Below are positions 27,501 to 39,139 of a DNA stretch of 64,000 nt, piece after piece. A program made the position numbers and the translations under genes. The notes under the pieces were generated by a model. That model saw only the letters and a list, made by a program, of their open reading frames with translations, made no database searches and was not told the DNA's origin. Source of the DNA: Oasisia sp. SBJ-2009 (taxonomy: Eukaryota > Annelida > Polychaeta > Sabellida > Siboglinidae); NCBI GenBank assembly GCA_964017155.1, contig OZ024858.1, positions 24,540,687 through 24,604,686 on the forward strand. The letters run 5' to 3'. Position 1 is the stretch's first letter. Every line of letters starts with the position of its first letter.

Positions 27501-30500
27501 TACAGTCAACACGACTCTCTCCGTACAGTCAACACGACTCTCTCAGTACAGTCAACACGACTCTCTCCGTACAGTCAACACGACTCTCTCAGTACAGTCA
27601 ACACGACTCTCAGTACAGTCAACACGACTCTCTCTCTCAGTACAGTCAACACGACTCTCTCAGTACAGTCAACACAGGACAACAACCAACACAGTTATAT
27701 GGAGTGATCAACATCACAAAGAACACGGTCCAAACACCTCTCCAGAGAGGCCAACGTCATAGGAACAATTATATTCTCACAGTAAATGTCACAGGAGTGT
27801 CAACTCAATTATGCTCTCACAGAAACCAACGCTGCACGGAAACCAACAGGATTATACTCCCTGAGGCGACAATGTCACAGTGAAACCAATCCACACTATC
27901 CCCCAGAGTAATCAATGTCACAACAAAGTGATGAAAAGTGGTGAAAATCACTAATGTCACAAGAAAGCATGGTGTCTGCAATGACACAACACAGTGGAGC
28001 TATTGACACTGTCAATGTCACAAGATATAACGAACTGAATACTAATCTTAGTGTAGGTTACGTGGGTTCACTGTGCTTGTAGATCGCCCTCTACAAGACA
28101 ACTTACACCATCACATGCTTACCACAACCACCATCACAAGGGGGGCAATCTTTTGATCAGGCCTAGAAAAATAAATACCTTGTTTCCGATTTCCCGACCG
28201 ACCCTACATAATGCATGCGACCCAATAACTTTTTATGGGTTGACTAAAATAAAAATAAAAAGCTCCGACCGACCCTGACTAAGACGACCGACATTTATAT
28301 CTTTTTATTTTTAAAAACTTATGTCACCGTTCGGCTTCCGTAGTTTCAATCGCAATTGGGTCAATTCGAGATATTCATTTGCTATAAAGATGCTCATTGG
28401 CTGTGAGCGTGGCCGCGTCACGAATGACATGATTTCATGCACTAAGCGTGGAAAATGGCTGCACGTATTTTGGCCATGAGATTTAGTTTGTGCCCGCACA
28501 TTCCGGCTAAAAAAACATCTCGTCCTTCGGTGGTACGCTGCAAGAACTGTTCCAGACATACCATCCACCTCTGGACCCAGATAATTATGTGCAAACGGCA
28601 CATAATTCTTCATTCGGCGAGATTTCTCTCGATCTGTCCGTCCATCAGTTGGATGTTTTTGGCATCAACACGGTGGAGTTTCATTGTCAGGCCAAAGACT
28701 TCGATCGATTTAGGTTTTTAAAAAAACTACAAAATCCCTACCTACCCTATTTTGAAGAGAATAATTTATAAAAAAAAAGTTTAAAATGCCGACCTACCCT
28801 ATTTTGAAGAGCATAAAAAGTTAAAAAGTAATTTTTTCCAAGCATGAAATCGGAAACAAGGTATTTATTTTCCTAGGCCTCATAAAATAGAAACCGGGTT
28901 GTTGAGGGGGTCTCACGTTCAGAAATAAAACAAAACACCATTGTGTCTTGTCAGTTCAGCCCACCCGCCAACCCCAGAATTTAAGACCGAATTGAATATA
29001 AAGGAGGAGTTTCATTTCACTAGTCATAGGTAGCATCAAGCTTCACTTACCAACGGCACACTCCAGGATCTTGGGTAGATTTTGCTTGCAGAAGCTGAAA
29101 GCCTCGGAACTGATGGAGCGGAAGTCTGTATCGTAGTTGCACAGCATGCGACATTGTGGATCAACGCCCGACTGCTGACAACAACCTGTAGAGGGCAGCA
29201 CGGCTTGTTTACTTCGGACAGATGTGGACAGCATTTAGTGTGAATGTCGTCATGCCAGTAGTAGTTCTTGTGTTGTTGTACATAATTGGTTTCATTGATG
29301 TCTGTAACTATAAATAGTAGTGGGGAAGGAGGTAGGGGGGAGGGGGGAGGGAAGGAGATGATCAGAGGAGGGAGGGAAGATGGGAGGGTGAGAAACAGAA
29401 GGGGAGGGAGAGGAACAGAGGGGAGGGAAGAAGGGAGGGAGAGGAACAGAGGGGAGGGAAGAAGGGAGGGAGAGGAACAGAGGGGAGGGAAGAAGGGAGG
29501 GAGAGGAACAGAGGGGAGGGAAGAAGGGACGGAGAGGAACAGAGGGGAGGGAAGAAGGGAGGGAGAGGAACAGAGGGGAGGGAAGAAGGGAGGGAGAGGA
29601 ACAGAGGGAGGCAGTAAGAGAGGATGAGACAAACAAGAGGGAGTATGAGCAACCCGGAGATAGGCAAGTGAGAGACAGAGCAAGAGAAATCAGGAACAAG
29701 AAAGTTAGGGTGAGCAAATGAATGGTTGAGAACCTGAAACTGAGAAAGAAAAGGGAGAAATACTACAGGAAGAGATCAAAGCTGAATAACAAATGTTATA
29801 AAGTCAATTTCTATTCCCACATATATCTGTGTATCACTGCCTTGTACATGTTTCGTACCAACAAAACAAACCACGATCAAACACAAGTGCTTACGTGCGA
29901 TGTCCTGTGGCGCTGGAGGACTGGAGGGATGCATTGTGGTCGTACTTAACTGTAGCACCCCACCTGTCAATCAAACAACATCACATGACTGAGACAATCA
30001 CAAACAACACAAACCTTTCTAGGCACCAGCATAACTCTTCTTGTATAGCCCAGTGGGAAACATTTGGGAGGGAAACATTTTGGAACAGAACGAAACTACA
30101 AATGACATCAAAAGGATAAATGATCACTGGGTAGTCTCAACACAATGCTGCTGTTCTTACAGATTTTTTGGACAAAAATCCACTACAATGTGCTATCTCA
30201 CTCATTTGTACCAATGCACAAATGTGTTTGCGAAATCATTACGCAAACTATTATTTATTACAAATGCATCAGGTCAAACAATCTGTAAATAAATGGCAAA
30301 ATGGTTCATTAGACATTATCAGATCACAAGATCAAAGGAAAAGGAAATTCTTTCGATGATTTACAAGTAGTCGAAAAGGAAATCTGTCTGTTCATGTTCA
30401 ACAAAAACAAGAAAATGAAGATAAGGACATGTATGGAATGAATGGGATTGACAGGATCAAGATGAAGGGATACCAATAACGGGCGAACAAGATCAAAACA

Positions 30501-33500
30501 TTGCGGGAAAACACACCTGGTATGACTGATGGGATAAAACGTCTTACCTGAGGCGGAATATGTAAGGAAGATGAGGGAAGGGGTTGGTAAACTGGTCCCA
30601 TTTTGTCCCAAACTTGACACCTTCGTCGTGTACAATGTACTTGGCTTCAGATTGGTCAAAGTCGCACGCATTTCGGATGTAGAAATCTGAACAATCCATA
30701 CACAGTTGGTCACCAGTAAGCCACCTACTTAGGCACTGTTCTTTACTGATCTAGTTCACTACTATTTCGGTCTATAACAGGTAGGGTAAGTTTTATAAGG
30801 AATAACGCCATTACAAATTTCAGTACTTCTATGTTAGCAAAATGTTTGAGTGTTTTATTTATCCAGCAGCAAACGTTGATTCTTTCTTTTGCTATCTACA
30901 TTATTATCTTTTTGTTATAAATATTTCTGTAACCATGTTTTCTGAATGCCAATGCCAATAATTTGTGATTTGATGAATGTACAACTAAACTTTTCCTAAT
31001 CGTCTTCTTGTTGTTGGCACTTTTCTAAACGCTACGTATAGTAATGTCCAAATACATTTGATTTATAAATATGCTATTTATAACTCTTCAATCAGACGGT
31101 TCATAATGACAAAATTAGTAATGCTTATCTATTAATGCATAAATATTCATAATATGAATATTCACAACGAAACTATGTCTTGCTGGCAGCTATATCTTAA
31201 CGATGGTCAGTTTACTCTATTTCACTGGTTACTTTTGCATCATTTCCATGCTATTTTGTGATTTCTGCCTCCACAGAGTTTCTCTTGATTCTGCAAAATG
31301 TAAATTCGGCTTTGGCACAATCAACACGGTGAAAAGTGAACTGATGTTTTGCCTACCTTCGTGTAGGTATCAGCCGATTTCTCCTTATACTGAACCAGGT
31401 ATTCTTTTACTGGTGCCCGCCCGTACATCGGAGGATCCCACTCTAGGTTCGCCTCATATGCGGTGACACTGTCTAGACGCACGTCTAACGGTGGCCCAGG
31501 AATCACATCTGAAACACATTAGTGACGGAACTATCACATTTGTGCTCAGGATAAGTTCCCCGCTTGGTGAATCAAGCCAATCTGAACAGTACTATTTCTG
31601 CATAAATCTAAACATCAATAATTAATCATCATGGGTTCTTTTTTTCTGCAACATGTCCACCATGCAAAAAAGTCGATGTAACCCATTCAGACAATCCATT
31701 GTATTTTGTAATTTTTTTTGCATTAAATATTTTTTCTTTAAAAAAAATCATAAGGCAGTTGCTCAAGCAACCACAAAAATGTGCTGGAATGATTACTCAG
31801 ATATTTCATAACTATTATTGCCAAAACTTGACAGAGATCACGAACAGAATTTTCAACAAGTACCATGGTGATAAAGATTCATGTTCAAGATTTATTCAAC
31901 CGAGATAAACATGATCTGTCGATCTAGGGGCAGACCACCACCGATGTGAAGGAGATGATGATGATGAAGATAATGGTAAAGGAAAATAAAAAGTCATGGA
32001 GACAGTGGAGGAGAAATGTGGAAGAAGATTAAGAATAAGTTAATGATAGAGAAGATGGAGAATGTAGTGAAGGTGAGAAGATGAAGGATGGGATGACACA
32101 GATTGAGAAGACAATGGAGATGAAGAAGAAAGAAGACAAGGGAAAGACAAAAGACAATGGAAAGACAAAAGACAAGGAAAAGACTGAAGACAAGGGAATG
32201 ACAGAAGACAAGGAAAATACAGAAGACAAGGAAAATATAGAAAACAAGGAAAAGACAAAAGACAAGGAAAAGACAGAAGACAAGAAAAAGACCAAAAACA
32301 AGGAAAATACTGAAAACAAGGAAAAGACAGAAGACAAGGAAAAGACAGAAGACAAGGAAAAGACAGAAAACAAGGAAGACAAAAAACAAGGAAAAGACAG
32401 AAAACAAGGAAAAGACAGAAAACAAGGAAAAGACAAAAAAAACATGGAAAAGACAGTAAACAAGGAAAAGACAAACAACAAGGAAAAGACAGAAGACAAG
32501 GAAAAGACAGAAGACAAGATAAAGACAGAAGACAAGGAAGACAGAAGACAAGGAAGACAGAAGACAAGATAAAGACAGAAAAAAGGAAAAGACAAAAAAC
32601 AAGGAAAAGACAGAAAACAAGGAAAAGACAGAAAGGTCATAGGAAAAGAAGATGGAGATAATGGAAGAGAAGGAAAAACACGGAAAAGAAGGATGAAAAG
32701 AAGTTGAATGAGAAGACGATGGAGACAGAGGCACTTACTGTATCCCTCTCGCACACAGCTTGAAATGTCCGCCATATGGCCCAAGCACGCCAACAGTTGA
32801 AACCTTCCTCCACCAGGGGCGCCACCGCATAACGGAAGGCACACGCCAGGCACTTCTCGACGCAAGCAGCAATCTGAGTGATTCCTCTCTCCTGCAGCAC
32901 AGCGACATCACTATGACATCACACGGCAGCACAATAGATCTGACAGCATCACCAACAATATGAGGTAAGTCATGTGATACCAGTAAACCACATAACATAG
33001 TCGCACTCACACTACACCCACACACCTTATCATGACCATGAATTTTTTCAACATCCAACGACATGACATGGTTGTAGATGGCATAATTACTTCACAACTT
33101 AAAAAATATGAAATTGCGTACAGCCTTTGATTTTTTAAAGAAATATTTAAAACATCATATTCCAAGAACCATCCGTGCGGTCCCACTACGACACATGCAC
33201 AATTTCAGGGAGATTTTGGGTCACAAACACATAAAAAAGAGAAGCACAAATGTAGCAACATTTTCTCTAAAAATTTCTTCATTCTTACCCGCAAAACAGG
33301 GCAGCATTCTGTTGAACTCGGGCAGACATTTCTGCAGCTCCTGTCGTTTCTGCGGGGGCATCGGCGGGCCGTCAGAACACAACAGGGACATACAATCCTG
33401 TGACACACCCCGCTGCCGGCAACAGTCTGAAACATTTCAGTCGTCACTCAGTCATGCGTCAACCTAAAGGTGCTTGACTAATCAGACTTTTTTTGTTCTT

Positions 33501-36500
33501 CACATTTAAATCATTTTTACATTCTTCACATTTAAGTTACTAAAACTCGACAAGTTACCTAATTTGTGCAATTGTAGGTATGATAAATCATATGATATGA
33601 TATAAACTATGTGAAGTTGGCATAGTGCAAAAGGCCTTTTTCAAATTAATTATGTCTTAGCAAATGACATTGATAGGCATTATGCTGGGGGGGGCATCTT
33701 TCTTAGTACACACAATGGAGCTAGACTAACTCACCAGGTCAATACCCTGGGTCATAGACTAAGTAGTAGACCAAGAGACTGTCACACACCAGGCAGATAC
33801 CCTAAGTCAGGGACTAAGTGGTAAACCAAGAGACTGTCACTCACCAGGCAGATACCCTAAGTCAGGGACTAACTGGTAAACCAAGAGACTGTCACTCACC
33901 AGGCAGATACCCTAAGTCAGGAACTAACTGGTAAACCAAGAGACTGTCACTCACCAGGCAGATACCCTAAGTCAGGGACTAACTGGTAAACCAAGAGACT
34001 GTCACTCACCAGGCAGATACCCTGGGTCGGGGAAGAGCTTGGTGTGGGACGGAGGTCCACCAGGGCCTGGAACAAGAAGACAACGGTAGACACGTTACAC
34101 ACATTCAGTGTCGTTTTGTTCACTGATGTCACTCGCATCATTTTTAAACAATATTTCTATAAACATCCCGCGTATGCAGTGAGCATGCAAGCTTATGTTA
34201 AGGTACCTAAGTGATGTTTTTAACAATAATAGCTAAAACAATAACAAATTAATATTATTATTTTCTAAATGCAACAAAACCTTTTTCTACCCCCACATAT
34301 TTCCCATATTCTGTTTAATAAATTAATAAAGTGTTTTGTCCAAAATTATTATTACATACAGTCACCACCACATATGTTGAACAATGAAGGCATAATCTTT
34401 CCCCATTGGTGCTAAGCTAAGCCACAGGTCAATTAGAGAGGTCGCACCAGAGGCAACACACACCGCTACTTACAACCATTCACTCGCATCGAACCCTACA
34501 AACACTCCTTCTTTCCGAGCACCATCAAATCATGGAACAAATGCACACAACAGTTAGTTAGCAAACAATCACTCAATTCATTTAGAAGGCTTTTGCAGGC
34601 AATGCCTACATAAGTACATATTTATGTGTTACTATCCCCCACCCCCGCGCAACACCACCCACTACTTGCGACCGACCAAGCTCGACAATATTCTAGCCCC
34701 GTATGTACGTGGCTACTACAGAGTGCTGAGCTACAATAATAATAATAAGAAGAAGAATTACCGACTGGTGGTGTGTGGACATTGATGACATAGGACGGTA
34801 GACTGGCACCGTGGGAGTTGACAGCCACCACGTACATGTTGTAGGCGCCAGGCTCAAGGTTGTCTAACTGGTAGAAGTCATCCAGTACGAGACCAGTCTG
34901 AAACGACAACAGCCTGAATATTAGTGGCACTGAGATCTGCGAATATCCACCACATCACACGGTGATTATTTGTAACTGAAAACGGACGTTCTATTACGAA
35001 TATGACGATGTCACGATAACATCGAAAACATTTAAAGTAGTCACGCTTATGAGCCGAGTCTCGGTAAAAATTACGCAAGATCGGAAGCAATACTAGTGAA
35101 GTGTCCGGTTTTACGTATCGCACCAGCCATATCCCCTGGTGGCTGTTCAAGGATTCATGTGGAACGTCAATGTTTTCACTGGTGTGCCTATCACACACCA
35201 TTGAAGTTCTACATGATTCCTTGGACAGCCACCAGGGAAAATGGCTGGTAAATCATAGCTGAAATTTGTAAACTATCAGATGGTAAATTACACCTACACT
35301 TCGGTAACTGGCACTGCCTGCTGTCTGGTAGAACACGTAGTAGCCAATCACTGTGTCGCCGTTCTTGGCCGGGGCTTGCCACTTGAGGTAGAAGAGTGAG
35401 GAGGAGGGCTCTCCAACAATTGATATTGTCCTCACCATAAACTGTTCTGGGGGTCGAGGTAGCAGCACTAAAATATATCATAAAGGCAATGTTCAGCTAC
35501 CTGTACGCGGGAATTTGTACAGGTACCACTTGAAAGGAACGCTGGGTAAATGTCAACAGAAATGTTATGCTTAACAAATGATCACATAGTGAAATTACCT
35601 TACAAGGTAAAAAAGTAAGGTAACTTACCAGATTGTTTTAACAAAAATGGCGAATTTGCAAGTTTCTGAATGTTTTTGTAGCTTTAGACAAAATCACCAT
35701 TCCACTTCTTGTGTGAAACATCACACAGCTGTATTCCAGTGTTTGCAATGCATGGGTCTGCATGGGTCGACTGTATCAAACCAGTTTTATATCGATATAA
35801 TCTTAAAAACACAAACTATGGTATAAAAATGGCTGTTTTAAGAGATTTATAATGTAATTATTTATTATGTAAAATAATCTGAAGTTTATATTTCAGAATA
35901 TCCTACTAAATATTGAGAGTTGTGTGTCTCTGAAATGGTCACTTACATTGTCCTTCTTCGAAGCAGGCGAGAATATCCAAGGTTCGACGGACACACACAA
36001 TGTGATCGTCGTTGATCACGGGCGGCAGTCTGCCCAGACAGATGTCTAGGCAGAGGGTTGGCAGGTTGCGTCGACGACAACAGGGAATGTGGTTACCGCC
36101 ATCTGGTGGTCAAAGAGCAAACAAAACGGTTGAGGTCTGTGGATGAAGTGATGGTGACAATGTCAGCATGTTACAAAGTCTTACAGTGTGGAAAAACTGG
36201 ATGAACATAAATGGACAGAGAATGGATGGTTGGATTAATGGATGGATGGCTGTATGGATGATTGGATGTTAGAATTATGGGTGGATGAGAGGGGATTATA
36301 AGAATGATGTTGAGAGATCAAAAGATGGGAATAGTAAGGGTGGAGATACAAAGACAAAGATGGAGGAGGGGACGGTAAGGGGAAGAACAGTTGTTTTGTT
36401 TATGTTCAAACAGTAAAAAGTAAATATGTGACATTGAAAAGCAAAGTAAGAATACAGGAAAGGGGAGAGGGAGAGGGTGGGGGAGATGGAGATGGAGGGG

Positions 36501-38863
36501 AAAGGGGGCCAGGGAGGGAGAGGGGGAATGGGAGGAGGAGGGGGAGAGGGGAAGGTAGAGTGAAAGTGAGAGGGAGATGGAGAGTGAGATGGAGAGGGAG
36601 GGGGAAGAGGGACAGGGAGGGTGAGAGGGAGAGGGAAGAGGGACAGGGAGGGTGAGAGGGAGAGGGAGGGGGAAGAGGGACAGGGAGAGTGAGATGGAGA
36701 GGGAGGGGGAAGAGGGACAGGGAGGGTGAGAGGGAGAGGGAAGAGGGACAGGGAGGGTGAGAGGGAGAGGGAGGGGGAAGAGGGACAGGGAGGGTGAGAT
36801 GGAGAGGGAGGGGGAAGAGGGACAGGGAGGGTGAGATGGAGAGGGAGGAGGGACAGAGAGGGTGAGAGGGAGAGGGAGGGGGAAGAGGGACAGGGAGGGT
36901 GAGATGGAGAGGGAGGGGGAAGAGGGACAGGGAGGGTGAGAGGGAGAGGGAGGGGGAAGAGGGACAGGGAGGGTGAGAGGGAGAGGGAGGGGGAAGAGGG
37001 ACAGAGAGGGTGAGAGGGAGAGGGAGGGGGAAGAGGGACAGAGAGGGTGAGAGGGAGAGGGAGGGGGAAGAGGGACAGGGAGGGTGAGAGGGAGAGGGAG
37101 GGGGAAGAGGGACAGGGTGGGTGAGAGGGAGAGGGAGGGGGAAGAGGGACAGGGAGGGTGAGATGGAGAGGGAGGGGGAAGAGGGACAGGGAGGGTGAGA
37201 GGGAGAGGGAGGGGGAAGAGGGACAGGGAGGGTGAGATGGAGAGGGAGGGGGAAGAGGGACAGGGAGGGTGAGAGGGAGAGGGAGAATGGCAACAACATA
37301 CCTGAGCCGCAGTGTAGGAGCTGTGGCATGTAGTCATTACATCGTTCCATGTCATAGGTCAACATGTTGAAGGTCGCCGGCGAGCAGATGGGAAGACAAT
37401 ACCCCGGCACTCCTGACTTCACACAGCATCCTGCAACTCACACACAGCCCTCGAATCAGCCACATCAGTTCGCCCACAGGTAACTTTCTAACAAATTCAC
37501 ATGCAGAGATGTTACCGATATCATTACATAAGCGAAACATTTCCCGTTTAGTTAAGACTCATAAAAAGACTCTAAAAACGTTAGTGTTTGAAAGAACATG
37601 ATCCGGAACAAAACACTTTAACACCACACACTGTTGCAATCTGCAAACATGCACATTTGGCTGCACATTTGGCTGCACATTTGGCTGCACATTTGGCTGC
37701 ACATTTGGCTGCACATTTGGCTGTGTTTCTCAGTTTAAAAATCACAGGCTCTTCATTTACACACCTCCGAAATGATGAAAGTGTGAGGGTAAAGTTGTAA
37801 ATAACTTTTCACCAGTCGAAAGGGGATGATTGGAATGAGAGGGGAACTGACAGAAGGGTTTCTCCCAGGGGAAACAGTTTACCCACCAGTGAAGTTGGCA
37901 TGTGGTATAGTGCTGGGTCTTAGTGGCACAACGGCATCTGTAGGAAGACAATACAAACACATACAATATCAGACCCTGGTTCGTACACATTCTAACAATT
38001 AACAGAAGTTTCGCTCACAAACATACAAGCCACATGACCTGTCAATATTACGTAGGAAGTTCTCCCATACTCAAGATGTCTGCTCTTTTGAGGCATTCCT
38101 TGTTGGTAATGTGCATGCATGACGGATTTATGGCGTCTCAACTTCCCAAGTAGCGTTTAGTGCAGAGCCAATGCTTCAGCTACACCAAAACTTCTACACT
38201 AAAAAAACATTTATTTTTTCCACGTCATGTACTGAGCTGACATATTTCACGATCACATATTTTGACATTTTCAAAATTCATCTGGCCGGTTGGTGAATGC
38301 TGGGTCTGAATATTTCAAAAGGCTCTACTATATGTTTGTTGATTTCAGTTCAAAACAAATGTACTGCAAGGTTTACATAACCACAGATGGAAGATGGTAA
38401 AGAGTAAAAAATTAAAAAAAAAAAAATATTCATGATCAAACTCTGAGAAAACAGCTGATGGTAGAACAGTCAACAGGTTTAGCTCGAGTAGATATTTGGC
38501 CACATTTGGTTATCGAGTCAACCAGATGCGAGTGTGGTGCAGTTGCAAGACTGTAGAGGGAGCCACACGTACCAGTGACCTGTAGAAGACTTGTCAAAGT
38601 GAGGCTGGTATTGGTGACAGCGCACCTGTAGTGACCAGCATCCATTGAGCTGACATTGGATATTTGTAGGACCCACACGCCATTGGCACCTGCTCAACAA
38701 ACAGCTTCAGGCGTCAGGTCATGTGGATGTTATGTAAAAGGAATCTTGTCAAGTCCTCCAAAATTGATTCATTGTTTCTATTTGGACATGTAAAGTAGTT
38801 AAATTAGTAGTCATTATGTCCAAAATCGTAAGTAATAAACGAGAATAGATAACCAAGACTTGA

Positions 38864-38919
<56 letters not shown>

Positions 38920-39067
38920 AAATATAACTATATATAGCCTAATTTATTACGTATATTTTATATATTTATATTTACCAATACTGTATTTTATGTGCCTCAG
39001 AGGGGAAGTATATTTAGGATATATAGCCCTTTCTAAATAAAAATTATTATCATTAAAATACATACAG

Positions 39068-39139
<72 letters not shown>

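Noticed and set aside
26569..27762. Plus-strand open frame of 397 codons
   Set aside because: It is the 23-bp minisatellite read in three rotating frames (69-base period) plus the antisense of a real DB exon.
32029..32865. Long minus-strand Phe/Leu/Ser-rich open frame that looks like a membrane protein
   Set aside because: Read-through of the DB-2 exon into the 15-bp pyrimidine-rich intron array. The GTAAGT donor at 32,738 explains the end of the exon.
32739..32873. Second acceptor for DB-2b 18 bases downstream
   Set aside because: In frame, but it removes the conserved GERNHS residues that all DB second halves have.
35294..35467. FN3-1a donor two bases earlier (GTGTAA)
   Set aside because: It gives phase 1 and an immediate stop in the next exon. 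GTAATT gives phase 0, as in the other five FN3 domains.
36318..37422. Minus-strand Pro/Ser/Leu-rich open frames of about 340 codons
   Set aside because: They read the purine-rich array and partly overlap the real DB-1 exon in its own frame. The donor at 37,301 ends the exon before the array.
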